DNA of 64,000 nucleotides from assembly GCF_001427795.1 (NCBI RefSeq), contig NZ_LMHJ01000001.1, positions 1,163,773 to 1,227,772 of the forward strand, given 5' to 3'. Shown piece after piece: positions 25,183 to 36,608 of this stretch (position 1 is the first letter of the stretch; each line of letters opens with the position of its first letter). A program made the translations under genes and the position numbers. The stretch is from Nocardioides sp. Root682 (GTDB lineage Bacteria; Actinomycetota; Actinomycetes; Propionibacteriales; Nocardioidaceae). The notes under the pieces are model-generated. The model was not told the DNA's origin. It worked only from the letters and a program-made list of their open reading frames with translations, and did no database searches.

Positions 25183-25227
25183 TTCCGGCCGCGAGCAGCT
25201 GAGCACGGACTGAAGGGGGCGGGCTGA

Positions 25228-25575
25228 GTGTTCGGAATCGGCTTCGGCGAGCTCGTCGTCATCGCAGTGCTGGCGGTCCTGGTCTTCGGTCCCGACCGGC
25301 TGCCCGAGCTCGCCCAGCAGGCCGGGCGCTTCGTCCGTCAGCTCCGCAAGTTCGCGACCAGTGCGCGCGACGAGCTGCGCTCCGAGCTGGGGCCGGAGTT
25401 CGCCGACCTGGAGCTCTCCGACCTCGACCCCCGGGCGATCGTCCGCAAGCACATTGCCGAGGCGATGGCCGAGCTCGACGATCTCGAGGACGCCATCCGC
25501 AGCGACGAGGACACTCCGAAGCAGGTACCGCTCGGAGCCGGCGAACGACCGCCGTACGACGTCGACGCCACCTGA
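25228..25575 (+). CDS. tatB: Sec-independent protein translocase TatB
   Basis: A 115-residue TatA/B-family protein: one short N-terminal membrane helix with the FGIGFGELVVIAVLAVLVFGP motif split around Glu8, an amphipathic helix, then an acidic tail. The phrase GFGEL and the longer tail fit TatB rather than TatA. It works with TatC and TatA to export folded proteins with twin-arginine signals. No tatA or tatC is in the window. The GTG at 25228 has a strong purine-rich ribosome site (GAAGGGGGCGGG). It lies 45 bases behind mrp, the order also recalled from mycobacteria. Confidence 0.9.
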   Translation: MFGIGFGELVVIAVLAVLVFGPDRLPELAQQAGRFVRQLRKFATSARDELRSELGPEFADLELSDLDPRAIVRKHIAEAMAELDDLEDAIRSDEDTPKQVPLGAGERPPYDVDAT

Positions 25576-25592
25576 CCTGACCGCGGGTCAGG
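25576..25592. terminator. hairpin between convergent tatB and 25588-26124 gene
   Basis: CCTGACC / GGTCAGG with loop GCG starts directly at the tatB stop and overlaps the last codons of the convergent gene. It could serve both directions; no T-run follows. Confidence 0.5.
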
Positions 25593-26124
25593 CGCGCGAC
25601 TGGGCTGCCGCCAGGACGTCGAACGCGACCAGGAGGGTACGGCGCTCCTCGCCCTCGACGAGCTCGCAGAAGTCGCCGCCGACGCGGCGCAGGACGCCGT
25701 CGTGGCGGCTGCCGTCTCGCAGGTGGAGCACGCAGGCCTCCCCCGCTTCCGCGATCCGGCGCAGAGCTGAGCCCAGGCCCAGGCGGGCAAGGGGCGACCA
25801 GGCGACATCGGGCACCGAGCGCACGGACGCGCCCTCGACGATGCCGACAGCGCCCAGGTCGATGACCCAGTCGTGGTCACCGGAGGAGACGAGCAGCCAA
25901 CCCTCGGCCACCCGCTCGATGACCCCGGTGACGGGTCCGACGCCGGTGACCCCGAGCGTGACGGTCGTTCCGACCGAGGCCATGAGGCGGCTCGCGAGCG
26001 AAACCTGCTGGTACTCCGCCCGGCTGCGGTCCGCGATGTCAGCCGTGCGTTCGGCCGCGTGGAGCGCGCTCGCCTGATCCTCGAGATCGTCGAACAGCGC
26101 GAACAGATCGTCCTCCCAGCCCAT
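25588..26124 (-). CDS. conserved hypothetical protein, 178 residues
   Basis: No family name can be given. The protein starts with an acidic helix (WEDDLFALFDDLEDQASAL). It continues with a basic helix (ADRSRAEYQQVSLASRLMAS) and then a beta-rich part of two small barrels, with GVTGVGPVTGVIERVAEGWLL and LRDGSRHDGVLRRVGGDFCEL resembling each other. No signal peptide or membrane segment is present. The start ATG at 26124 is the first that leaves out a GC-rich spurious extension. It is convergent with tatB. Confidence 0.65.
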   Translation of the reverse strand: MGWEDDLFALFDDLEDQASALHAAERTADIADRSRAEYQQVSLASRLMASVGTTVTLGVTGVGPVTGVIERVAEGWLLVSSGDHDWVIDLGAVGIVEGASVRSVPDVAWSPLARLGLGSALRRIAEAGEACVLHLRDGSRHDGVLRRVGGDFCELVEGEERRTLLVAFDVLAAAQSRA

Positions 26125-26266
26125 GGCACCCAGCCTCGCACGCCCGGGGCCCGGCAGCGCCAGCAGGTCCGGCCCCATGCGTCCCGTCCCTGTGGAGAAA
26201 CGGTTGACTCCGGTCCTGAACGAATGCATCCTGACTCAAACAGAAGCAAACGCAAGGATTCTCGGG

Positions 26267-26902
26267 ATGAATCAGTCAATGAGCAGCGCACGTGTCCGCG
26301 CCCGTGCCGGGTTGCTCTGGACGGCCGTCACGGCGATCGTCGTCACGCTCGGGCCGACCGTCCTCGCCGGCACGTCCGAACTGGCCACCGCACCCGGCCC
26401 GGACTTCGCCTCGCTGCTGGTCCAGCTCTGCTCCGTGCCGGCCCTCGTTGCGCTGGCCGCGCTCTGGTGCCTGACCACCGACGTGGTGCGCCAGGCCCTC
26501 GGTCCCACACCCTCGAACCCGCGCACCACCGGACGACCGGGTCCTGTTCGGGCCCTCCTGCTGGCCGCCTGTGGCGTCGCCGTGCTCTCCACGACGACGG
26601 GAACCGCGTTCGCCCACGAAGGTTCCGATGCTCCGCTCAGCGCCGAGGCGCTCGACGGACTGCCACTGCCGGACCGCGCCACCGGCGGCGGTCCCACGCC
26701 GGCACCGACCGACCCGCTCGTCGTTCGGGTTCGGCCGGGCGACTCGCTGTGGGTGATCGCCTCCCGCACCCTCGGCCCCGGCGCCTCCGCGGCCGAGGTG
26801 ACGTCGTACTGGCACCGGATCCATGCCGCCAACGCCGCCGTGATCGGCGCCGACCCTGACCGCCTGCTTCCCGACCAACACCTGCACCTGCCACCTCGTT
26901 GA
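26267..26902 (+). CDS. LysM-domain membrane protein
   Basis: A 211-residue protein with two hydrophobic segments (about 18-35 and 45-65), a third near 95-115, and a C-terminal LysM-like domain (VVRVRPGDSLWVIASRTLGPG, then HRIHAANAAVIGADPDRLLPDQHL). LysM domains bind peptidoglycan or chitin-type sugars. The protein should sit in the membrane with the LysM part outside. ATGs at 26267 and 26279 are possible; AAGG about nine bases before the first decides for it weakly. It is followed after 17 bases by the Rv3235-family gene. Confidence 0.75.
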   Translation: MNQSMSSARVRARAGLLWTAVTAIVVTLGPTVLAGTSELATAPGPDFASLLVQLCSVPALVALAALWCLTTDVVRQALGPTPSNPRTTGRPGPVRALLLAACGVAVLSTTTGTAFAHEGSDAPLSAEALDGLPLPDRATGGGPTPAPTDPLVVRVRPGDSLWVIASRTLGPGASAAEVTSYWHRIHAANAAVIGADPDRLLPDQHLHLPPR

Positions 26903-26919
26903 CCCGCCCAGGAGGATCC

Positions 26920-27429
26920 ATGTCCGTCCCGACCCCCGAGCTCATCGGCGTCCGGCTCCCTGTGCCGGTCACCGCGACCCAGGGCACCCTCGCCCTGGCC
27001 CTGCTGCCCCGTCACGCGCCGCCCGAGCTGGCTGCGCCCGGCTCCCGGCCCGGCGCGACCGTGGTCCCGATCGACCGCCGACTCCGCCACACCATCGCGG
27101 AGTGGACCCACCGGTTCACCCAGGCCGCGCTGGAGATCGTCGGCGGCGACCGACCCTCCTCGCAGCTGCTGCGCTGGACCTCGCCCGACGTCTACGCCGA
27201 CCTGCGCCGACGCGCCCAGCTCGTGGCCCGGGCCGGCGGCCACCAGCCCGGGCTCGCCCGGGTGCAGCCGGTCCGTCCGAGAGTCCTGAGCGTGCACTCG
27301 TGCTTCGTGACCGACGACATCGTCGAGTGCGGGGTGCACGTGCGGCACGGCGAGCGTTCGCGCGCCGTCGCGGTCCGGTTCGAGCGAACCGACCAGCGCT
27401 GGATCTGCACCGCCCTCGACTTTTCCTGA
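26920..27429 (+). CDS. Rv3235 family protein
   Basis: A 169-residue protein of the actinobacterial Rv3235 family, recognised by the C-terminal block SVHSCFVTDDIVECGVHVRHG followed by a closing RWICTALDFS. The fold resembles NTF2/SnoaL, but catalytic residues are not obvious. The ATG at 26920 is set by a perfect AGGAGG five bases upstream; the GTG-type start 21 bases earlier is rejected. The family usually lies close to secA, and here secA is the next gene but one. Function unknown. Confidence 0.82.
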   Translation: MSVPTPELIGVRLPVPVTATQGTLALALLPRHAPPELAAPGSRPGATVVPIDRRLRHTIAEWTHRFTQAALEIVGGDRPSSQLLRWTSPDVYADLRRRAQLVARAGGHQPGLARVQPVRPRVLSVHSCFVTDDIVECGVHVRHGERSRAVAVRFERTDQRWICTALDFS

Positions 27430-27462
27430 ACGTGAGACCTGTTCAGATGTGACGTGAGTCAC

Positions 27463-27468
27463 TACGTT
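27463..27468 (+). promoter_or_regulatory. -10 hexamer of leaderless promoter; GTGAC inverted repeat beside it
   Basis: TACGTT lies six bases before the ATG at 27475. Just upstream, GTGAC-gtga-GTCAC (27449-27462) is a short inverted repeat that could be an operator. Confidence 0.5.
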
Positions 27469-27474
27469 GCCTCC

Positions 27475-28674
27475 ATGATCCGTTCCCTCACGGCCTCACT
27501 CGCCGTCATCGGCGCGACGCTCGTCGCGCCCCTCGCCACAGCCCCCGCCCATGCCGACGGAGCCGGAGTCGGCACCCCGTGGGTGGTCTCCGTCGGCGAC
27601 TCCTACATCTCGGGTGAGGCCGGCCGCTGGGCCGGATCGTCCAACAGCAGCAGCGCCCGAGCCGACGCACTCGGCTCCACCGCCTACTACGACAACGCGG
27701 CCGGTACGGGCGAGGCCATCAACCGCTGCCACCGCTCGAAGAGCGCCGAGATCCACATCGGGGGTGGCGTCCAGAGCCTCAACCTCGCCTGCTCCGGCGC
27801 CAAGACCGGCACCGCGACCGGCAGCGACTTCAAGCCCGGTCTCGACTTCTACAGCGGCAGCGAAGGCGTCGGACAGGCCCGTGCCCTGCAGAGCTTCGCC
27901 ACGTCCAACAACGTGCGGATGGTCGTCGTCTCCATCGGCGGCAACGACTTCAACTTCGCCGGGATCATCCAGCAGTGCGTCACCGACTTCCTGGCCTCCC
28001 CGTCGTGGTGGAAGGACTACTGCAACGACGACAGCAGCGTCACCAGCAACTTCACCTCGACCAACGTCGCGACCGTGAAGTCCCGGATCGCCACCGCCCT
28101 CACCAACGTGCGGACCGCGATGCGCAACGCCAACTACACCGACACCCAGTGGACGATGCTCGTGCAGACCTACCCGTCACCGGTCCCGACCGGTTCCGGC
28201 TTCCGCTACAGCCAGAGCGGGTACACCCGCCAGAACACCGGCGGCTGCGGGTTCTGGGACAACGACGCCACCTGGGCCAACAACACGGCCCTGCCGACGA
28301 TCAACAACACCGTCACCGGCGCGATCAGCCAGGCCGGCATCACGAACGCCCAGGTGCTCAACCTGTCCAGCGCGTTCAACGGTCGCCGGCTGTGCGAGAC
28401 GGGCGTCGGCCTGTACGAGGAGGTCGGCCTCGCCAACTGGCTGTCCACCGGCGCGGTCGACAAGACCGAGTGGGTCAACCAGATCCGCACCGTCACCACC
28501 TCGGGCAGCAGCCCGTACTACATCCAGGAGTCGCTGCACCCGAACTACTGGGGCCAGCTCGCCGTGCGCAACTGCGTCCGCCAGGCCTACAACGGCGGTA
28601 CGCCGGACGGCGGCACCTGCGTGCGCAGCGGCACGGGCCTGCTGAACGGCGAGCCGCGGATGGCTCTGCAGTAA
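27475..28674 (+). CDS. secreted SGNH/GDSL hydrolase
   Basis: A 399-residue exported esterase/lipase-type enzyme. The signal peptide covers residues 1-28 with the cleavage site AHA-DG. The SGNH blocks are VSVGDSYISGEA (nucleophile Ser), SIGGNDFNFAG (Gly and Asn) and SLHPNYWGQ (catalytic His with its partner). Many Asn/Ser/Thr and several Cys suit a secreted, disulfide-bonded protein. The ATG at 27475 is preferred over a GTG at 27454 because a leaderless -10 ends six bases before it. It sits between the Rv3235 gene and secA and is closed by a perfect 51-bp inverted repeat. Confidence 0.88.
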   Translation: MIRSLTASLAVIGATLVAPLATAPAHADGAGVGTPWVVSVGDSYISGEAGRWAGSSNSSSARADALGSTAYYDNAAGTGEAINRCHRSKSAEIHIGGGVQSLNLACSGAKTGTATGSDFKPGLDFYSGSEGVGQARALQSFATSNNVRMVVVSIGGNDFNFAGIIQQCVTDFLASPSWWKDYCNDDSSVTSNFTSTNVATVKSRIATALTNVRTAMRNANYTDTQWTMLVQTYPSPVPTGSGFRYSQSGYTRQNTGGCGFWDNDATWANNTALPTINNTVTGAISQAGITNAQVLNLSSAFNGRRLCETGVGLYEEVGLANWLSTGAVDKTEWVNQIRTVTTSGSSPYYIQESLHPNYWGQLAVRNCVRQAYNGGTPDGGTCVRSGTGLLNGEPRMALQ

Positions 28675-28788
28675 CGCGAGTTGGGGTTTGTCACCCCCGA
28701 GTTGTACGAAAACACCGAGACCCCCTGACGCAGGTCGGGGGGTCTCGGTGTTTTCGTACAACTCGGGGGTGACAAACCCCAACTCGCG
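28675..28788. repeat. perfect 51-bp inverted repeat between SGNH hydrolase and secA
   Basis: Arm 28675-28725 is the exact reverse complement of 28738-28788, with a 12-base spacer. It starts at the base after the SGNH stop and ends one base before the secA stop codon. As RNA it would fold into a 51-bp stem in either direction, so it can end both convergent messages. It is much longer than a normal intrinsic terminator and has no T-run, so a mobile or regulatory origin is possible. Confidence 0.9.
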
Positions 28789-31662
<2,874 letters not shown>

Positions 31663-31668
31663 GGCGCC

Positions 31669-31674
31669 ACTCTA
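31669..31674 (-). promoter_or_regulatory. -10 hexamer of leaderless secA promoter
   Basis: TAGAGT on the minus strand, six bases before the GTG at 31662. Confidence 0.6.
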
Positions 31675-31685
31675 CCTAGGCGGAA

Positions 31686-32117
31686 CTAGACCTCAGATTC
31701 GCGGCGGCGGTCGTATGCGGAGAACGCCTCGGCCCGCTCCCGCTCGATCTTGCGTCCGAGCACGTAGGCAGCCCCCCACAACAGGGCGAACAACGGTCCC
31801 AGGGCCCACATGATCCCCACCACGAACCCCAGGCCGATTGCGGCGACCTGGATGGCGTGACCGAGGTAGTAGGCCGACTCACGGCGCAGCATGCCGGCGA
31901 CCAGCACGCACGCGAGCGCCAGGCCGAGGCCCACCGACAACGCGACCGCCGGCCGGACGTCGGAGAGCGAGATCATCACCGGGATGGTGAGTCCGAGCGC
32001 GATCGCCTCGAGCGAGAGCACAGCGGCGCACATCGCCCGCCGCGGCGACTTCTGGCGCTCGGGGTCCGGCAGGCTGACCTGGTCTGCGTCACTCGCGCCG
32101 CTCGCCCGGTCGCTCAC
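31686..32117 (-). CDS. DUF4233 membrane protein
   Basis: A 143-residue protein of the DUF4233 family with four hydrophobic segments (about residues 28-110) between a polar N-terminus and a charged C-terminal helix (KIERERAEAF). The family is found beside folC in actinobacteria, as here: its ATG at 32117 overlaps the folC stop (ATGA). Function unknown; the constant pairing hints at a link to folate uptake or one-carbon metabolism, which is inference only. Confidence 0.85.
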   Translation of the reverse strand: MSDRASGASDADQVSLPDPERQKSPRRAMCAAVLSLEAIALGLTIPVMISLSDVRPAVALSVGLGLALACVLVAGMLRRESAYYLGHAIQVAAIGLGFVVGIMWALGPLFALLWGAAYVLGRKIERERAEAFSAYDRRRESEV

Positions 32118-33466
32118 TTGTTGCCTCCGAGCAGCACCCGCGCCTCGCCGACGGTGACGACGGAGCCGGTCACCAGCACCGCGCCCGAGCTGAGGGCGTC
32201 GTCCCCGCCCGACTCGGCACGGCCGGCTGCCTCGTCGATCGCGTCGGCCAGGACGGGTACGACGGAGACCCGGTCCTCGCCGAAGACCTCACGAGCTGTC
32301 ACCGCGAGCTGGTCGGCGGGCATCGCCCGGGCCGTCGAGTTCTGCGTGATCACGACGTGCTCCAGGTGCGGTTCGAAGGCCGCGAGCAGTCCCTCGGCGT
32401 CCTTGTCCCCCATCACGCCGATCACGCCGATGAGCGGGGAGAACTGGAACGAGTCGTCCAGAGCGGCGGCCGTGGCCTCCGCACCGTGCGGGTTGTGCGC
32501 GGCGTCGAGCACGATCGTGGGACTCCGCCGCACGATCTCCAGGCGTCCCGGGGAGGTCATCTCGGCGAAGGCCGCACGCACCAGCTCGTCGCTCAGCGGC
32601 TCGTCCCCGCCGAAGAACGCCTCGACCGCGGCCAGGGCCGCTGCCGCGTTCTGTGCCTGGTGGACGCCGTAGAGCGGCAGGAAGATCTCGTCGTACCGGG
32701 CCCGCAGGCCCTGCAGGTCGATCATCTGGCCGCCGACCGCAGGCGCCCGGGTGATCACCCCGAACTCGAGGCCCTCGCGGACCAGCGTGGCGCCGACCTC
32801 GGTGGCCCGCGCCAGGATCACGGCGGCCGCCTCGGCCGACTGCTGGGCAACGACCACGACGGCGCCCGGCTTGATGATGCCGGCCTTCTCGCGAGCGATC
32901 GCCGCCACGGTGCTGCCGAGGAAGTTGGCGTGGTCGATCGCGATGGGCGTGATCACGGCAACGTCGGCGTCGATGACGTTGGTCGCGTCCCAGGACCCAC
33001 CCATGCCGACCTCGACCACCGCGACGTCGACCGGTGCGTCGGCGAAGGCGCCGTACGCCATGCCGACGACGGCCTCGAAGAAGCTGAGCGGGTGCTCCTC
33101 GGCGGCGTCGACCAGGCCCATGTACGGCGCCACGTCGTTGAACGCGCGCACGAAGGCGTCGTCGTCCAGCGGTTCGCCGTCGATGCTGATCCGCTCGCTC
33201 ATCTTCTCGACGTGCGGGCTGGTGAAGCGGCCGGTACGCAGGTCGAGCGCACGCAGCAGGGCGTCGATCATCCGCGCCGTCGAGGTCTTGCCGTTCGTAC
33301 CGGTGAGGTGGATCGACCGGAACGCCGCGTTCGGGTCTCCGAGCAGCTCGGTGAACGCACGGATCCGGTCGAGCGAGGGCTCGAGCCGGGTCTCGGGCCA
33401 GCGGGACAGGAGGGCGTCCTCGGCCTCGGCGAAGGTCTCGGCAGGGCGCGCTACGGGCTCAGTCAT
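32114..33466 (-). CDS. folC: bifunctional folylpolyglutamate / dihydrofolate synthase
   Basis: A 450-residue Mur-ligase-like enzyme that adds glutamate to dihydropteroate and to tetrahydrofolate. The ATP loop LTGTNGKTST lies at 54-63, the folate-type motif TSPHVEKMSERI near 82-93, and VVEVGMGGSWDATNV and LDAAHNPHG further on. All match FolC. A TAGACT -10 nine bases before the ATG at 33466 gives a nearly leaderless message. It heads a two-gene operon with the DUF4233 gene. Confidence 0.95.
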   Translation of the reverse strand: MTEPVARPAETFAEAEDALLSRWPETRLEPSLDRIRAFTELLGDPNAAFRSIHLTGTNGKTSTARMIDALLRALDLRTGRFTSPHVEKMSERISIDGEPLDDDAFVRAFNDVAPYMGLVDAAEEHPLSFFEAVVGMAYGAFADAPVDVAVVEVGMGGSWDATNVIDADVAVITPIAIDHANFLGSTVAAIAREKAGIIKPGAVVVVAQQSAEAAAVILARATEVGATLVREGLEFGVITRAPAVGGQMIDLQGLRARYDEIFLPLYGVHQAQNAAAALAAVEAFFGGDEPLSDELVRAAFAEMTSPGRLEIVRRSPTIVLDAAHNPHGAEATAAALDDSFQFSPLIGVIGVMGDKDAEGLLAAFEPHLEHVVITQNSTARAMPADQLAVTAREVFGEDRVSVVPVLADAIDEAAGRAESGGDDALSSGAVLVTGSVVTVGEARVLLGGNK

Positions 33467-33475
33467 GGGATTCGG

Positions 33476-33481
33476 AGTCTA
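33476..33481 (-). promoter_or_regulatory. -10 hexamer of folC promoter
   Basis: TAGACT on the minus strand, nine bases before the ATG at 33466. The divergent GH43-like gene has its own TAGTGT at 33500-33505, so both promoters lie back to back. Confidence 0.5.
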
Positions 33482-33537
33482 GTGGCGCGCGCCGGAAACT
33501 AGTGTGTCGGCCCAGAGGGAGTGACACGGGAGTGAAC

Positions 33538-34737
33538 ATGGCTGGTCGTCGACGCGTGTGCGCGTTCGTTGCAGTGCTCGTCGCTGTGGCGATGGCTGCG
33601 TCGGCCTGCGGCGGTGACCGCGACGGCGTCGTACCGAAGGCGGAGGCCGCCACCTCCGAGGCGCCACTGATCCCCGAGCAGACCGAGCTGCCGACCACGC
33701 TGCCCAGCGACGTGCTGGCCGGCGAGATGCAGGACCTGGCCAAGCTGGCCGAGCGGCTCGCGCAGAAGCTCCCCAAGCAGACCCGACCGAAGCCGATCGA
33801 CGTCGCGCCGGGCAGCGAGCAGTGGCGAGTCGGTACCGCCTACCGCGGCTACTTCGCCGATCCGGACATCCTGCGCCACGGCGACAACTGGTACGCCTAC
33901 GCCACCAACACCTCGGGCCTGCGCCTCCCGACCCTGACCTCGCGGGACCTGCGTACGTGGACGCCGCTGGCCACCCGCGGCGGCGGGAAGGTCGACCCGC
34001 TGCAGGCGGCGGGCTGGGTGCACAGCCGGGGTGGCGGCCAGGACCTGTGGGCGCCCGGTGTCGCACGGGTCGGCAACGGCTGGACCGCGGCCTACGCCGC
34101 GCCCGCGGGAAAGAGCGGCGGACAACGGCACAACTGCATCGGGCTGACCCGCGGCTCGTCGCCCGGCGGTCCGTTCCGGCCTGTGGGCGAGCAGATCTGT
34201 TACGGCGAAGCACAGCTCGGCGTCATCGACCCGGACGTCTTCGTGGACGACAAGCACGTGCCCTGGCTGCTGTGGAAGTTCTCCGGCGTGGTCAACCGCC
34301 GACCGGCTGGGCTCTTCGTCCGCAGGCTCAATGCCGACGGCACCGGCTTCGCTCCCGACTCGGTGACCCGGGAGCTGTTGACGCTGTCCCAGCCGTGGGA
34401 GGGCGACACCATCGAGAACCCGAGCATGGTGCAGTTCCGCGGCGTGACGTACCTGTTCTTCTCGGGCAACAACTACGAGAACGCCAGCTACGCGACGGGC
34501 TACGCGATCTGCGCCGGCCCCGAGGGCCCGTGCGTGCGCCAGAACCGCGGCGCTCCCCTGCTCTCCACGCAGTCCACCGGCAACCTCGGCCCGGGCGGCG
34601 GCACCGCGTTCGTCGACGAGAACTCGCTGCGGATGATCTACCACGCGTGGGACCGCGTCGGGCGGCTCCGGCGGATGCACATCGCGAGCTTCTGGCAGCG
34701 CGAGGACGGCACCCTCGAGGTCGTCGACCCGGGCTGA
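33538..34737 (+). CDS. GH43-like five-bladed propeller lipoprotein
   Basis: A 399-residue exported lipoprotein. The signal peptide ends in ASAC with Cys24. After a linker with a charged helix (to about 95), a five-bladed beta-propeller of the glycoside hydrolase 43/62/117 type follows: YFADPDILRHGDNWYAY (first Asp), DLWAPGVARVG, GVIDPDVFVDDKHVPWLLWK (second Asp) and GDTIENPSMVQFRG (Glu). These suit an arabinofuranosidase or xylosidase-type enzyme acting on wall or plant polysaccharide. The ATG at 33538 has GGGAG five bases upstream; a GTG at 33532 is less likely. Confidence 0.83.
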   Translation: MAGRRRVCAFVAVLVAVAMAASACGGDRDGVVPKAEAATSEAPLIPEQTELPTTLPSDVLAGEMQDLAKLAERLAQKLPKQTRPKPIDVAPGSEQWRVGTAYRGYFADPDILRHGDNWYAYATNTSGLRLPTLTSRDLRTWTPLATRGGGKVDPLQAAGWVHSRGGGQDLWAPGVARVGNGWTAAYAAPAGKSGGQRHNCIGLTRGSSPGGPFRPVGEQICYGEAQLGVIDPDVFVDDKHVPWLLWKFSGVVNRRPAGLFVRRLNADGTGFAPDSVTRELLTLSQPWEGDTIENPSMVQFRGVTYLFFSGNNYENASYATGYAICAGPEGPCVRQNRGAPLLSTQSTGNLGPGGGTAFVDENSLRMIYHAWDRVGRLRRMHIASFWQREDGTLEVVDPG

Positions 34738-34754
34738 ACCCAGCTCGAGCGGGA

Positions 34755-35642
34755 TCAGGTCCGTTCGACGACCATCCGGAGCCAGCCGGCGACCTGCCGC
34801 ATCAGCGGCTCGGCCGCGTCGAAGACGTCGGCGTGGCGCCAGAAGCCGTGCAACTGGCCGAGGATCCGGGTGCCGACGACCTCGACCCCCGCGGCGGCGA
34901 GCACCTCCACGAGGTGCTCGCCCTCGTCGCGCAACGGGTCGTGCTCAGCGGTCACCACGAGCGTCGGCGGCAGGGTGCCGAGCCGGTCGGAGCGCAGCGG
35001 CGCGAGGTCCGGGTGCTCGAAGTCGGCCGGGCTGGCGGCGTACTGCTGCCAGTACCAGGCGGCCTCGCTCGCATCGAACCCGGCGACCTCGGTCCGGTAG
35101 GAGGCGAACGACGCGGACGGGTCGAGGAACGGATAGATGAGTACGACGCCCGCGAATCGGCCGGGGTGACGCAGGGCCGTGACGAGAGCGAGGTTGCCGC
35201 CCGCGCTGTCGCCGTGGGCGAAGGTCGGCAGGTCGGCGAGCCCTGACTGCTCGCCCAGCCATGCCAGCGCGGCGCCGACGTCGTCGGGAGCAGCCGGGAA
35301 ACGGTGTTCGGGCGGGCGCCGGTAGTCGACGCTGAGCACGGCCATCCCGGTCCGGTTGGCCAGCCGCCGGACGGTGGCATCGTGGACGTCGACGTCGTTG
35401 AGCACGAACCCGCCGCCGTGGGCGTGCAGGATGACGCCGTCGTGGCCCTCGGGGACGTAGAGCCGCGCCGCCACTCCGTTGGCGTCGACGTCACGGACCT
35501 CGGCGACGTCCTCCCGCGCCTGCGCAAGGGCGGCCGCCCGGTCCTGCTCCCGCGTGGCCGCGATGTCGAAGTCCGGATCCGTCACCGACAGCGCGGACGC
35601 GTTGAATTCGATCGCCCGGCGCGCCTGGGGGTGAAGTGCCAT
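34755..35642 (-). CDS. alpha/beta hydrolase of the hormone-sensitive-lipase family
   Basis: A 295-residue esterase. The oxyanion motif HGGGF is at 75-79, the nucleophile Ser146 in GDSAGGN, and the likely acid/base residues are Asp235 (TAEHDPLRDEG) and His265 (QLHGFW). The N-terminal cap helices and the LSVDYRRPPEHRFPAAPDD segment are typical of bacterial HSL carboxylesterases, which cleave short-chain esters. TAGGGT six bases before the ATG at 35642 gives a leaderless message. It ends 17 bases from the GH43-like gene, convergent to it. Confidence 0.92.
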   Translation of the reverse strand: MALHPQARRAIEFNASALSVTDPDFDIAATREQDRAAALAQAREDVAEVRDVDANGVAARLYVPEGHDGVILHAHGGGFVLNDVDVHDATVRRLANRTGMAVLSVDYRRPPEHRFPAAPDDVGAALAWLGEQSGLADLPTFAHGDSAGGNLALVTALRHPGRFAGVVLIYPFLDPSASFASYRTEVAGFDASEAAWYWQQYAASPADFEHPDLAPLRSDRLGTLPPTLVVTAEHDPLRDEGEHLVEVLAAAGVEVVGTRILGQLHGFWRHADVFDAAEPLMRQVAGWLRMVVERT

Positions 35643-35648
35643 GGCGGC

Positions 35649-35654
35649 ACCCTA
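35649..35654 (-). promoter_or_regulatory. -10 hexamer of leaderless promoter
   Basis: TAGGGT on the minus strand, six bases before the ATG at 35642. It is only 4 bases from the GNAT stop, so the esterase has its own promoter. Confidence 0.55.
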
Positions 35655-35658
35655 GGGG

Positions 35659-36552
35659 TCAGCCCCAGCGGAGCTCGATGGTGTCGGCGACGGCCTCGTA
35701 GCCCAGTGCCTGGTAGATCGCGTTGGACGTGGGGTTCGCCTGGTCGGTGAACAGGATGACCCGGTTGCCCGCGACCTGGAGCTCTGCCGACACCTGCGCC
35801 ACCGCCGCGCTGGCCAGGCCCCTGCCCCGCTCCTCCTTCGGCGTGAAGACCGGCCCCACCCGGGCGACGCCGTACGCCGGCGGGTTCCACCCGGTCAGGT
35901 GCAGAGGGCGGTCGTCCTCGTCGACCCAGAACCGGAGCACGTCGTCGGCCAGCTTCCGCTCGATGTCCTCGCGGCTGAAGTGGTCGGCGTGGTGCCCGTC
36001 GTTCCGGTCCCTGCCCGCCTGCTCGTTGGCGTCGAGGAAGAACTCACGGATCCAGGTCAGTGCGAGCTCGGCCTCCTCGGCACGGACCGCACGCAGACTC
36101 CCCGCCACCGGGCGGGCGTCGTTCAGCCTGCCCAGCTCGAACAGGCGCGAGTGCATCGAGACGCGGACCTCGCTGCCTGACCGGGACGCGAGGATCCCCG
36201 CGACGATGTCGGAGGCGGGACGGAGGCCGTTGATGCCGCCGACCTCCTCGCCGCGCGCAACCAGCGCATCGCCGAGCGCCACGGCCGCACCGTCGGACAT
36301 CGCCAGCAGGTATGGCGGGTACGGCGGGAACGGGGCCGTGCGCATGGCGACCCCGTCGATGTCGCCCGTCGGGCCGGTGACCACCGCGAACCAGGCGAAG
36401 GGCAGGTCCTCCGGCACGCCGTGGTCGGCGAAGCGCTGCGCCGTCGTGCTCACCACCGTCCCGGTCACCGGGTCCTCGGCGAGGTGCTCGCCAGCCCGCG
36501 CGAGGAACGCGCTCGCGTCGTCGGTGAACCAGACGTCGTACTCACTGCTCAT
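35659..36552 (-). CDS. GNAT family N-acetyltransferase
   Basis: A 297-residue protein whose last 130 residues form a GNAT domain. The acetyl-CoA loop lies in VGPVFTPKEERGRGLASAAV, followed by ILFTDQANPTSNAIYQALGY. The first 160 residues are a degenerate GNAT-like or unrelated domain (FAWFAVVTGPTGDIDGVAMRT), giving the two-lobed layout of the GCN5-like family that acts on small molecules. The acceptor is unknown. The ATG at 36552 is chosen because the upstream extension reads into the gap before the LysE gene. Confidence 0.87.
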   Translation of the reverse strand: MSSEYDVWFTDDASAFLARAGEHLAEDPVTGTVVSTTAQRFADHGVPEDLPFAWFAVVTGPTGDIDGVAMRTAPFPPYPPYLLAMSDGAAVALGDALVARGEEVGGINGLRPASDIVAGILASRSGSEVRVSMHSRLFELGRLNDARPVAGSLRAVRAEEAELALTWIREFFLDANEQAGRDRNDGHHADHFSREDIERKLADDVLRFWVDEDDRPLHLTGWNPPAYGVARVGPVFTPKEERGRGLASAAVAQVSAELQVAGNRVILFTDQANPTSNAIYQALGYEAVADTIELRWG

Positions 36553-36608
36553 GGTTGATCGTGCCGTGCCGGCATCTCGCTGTTCAACCGGATTTCGTCG
36601 CGCCCCGG

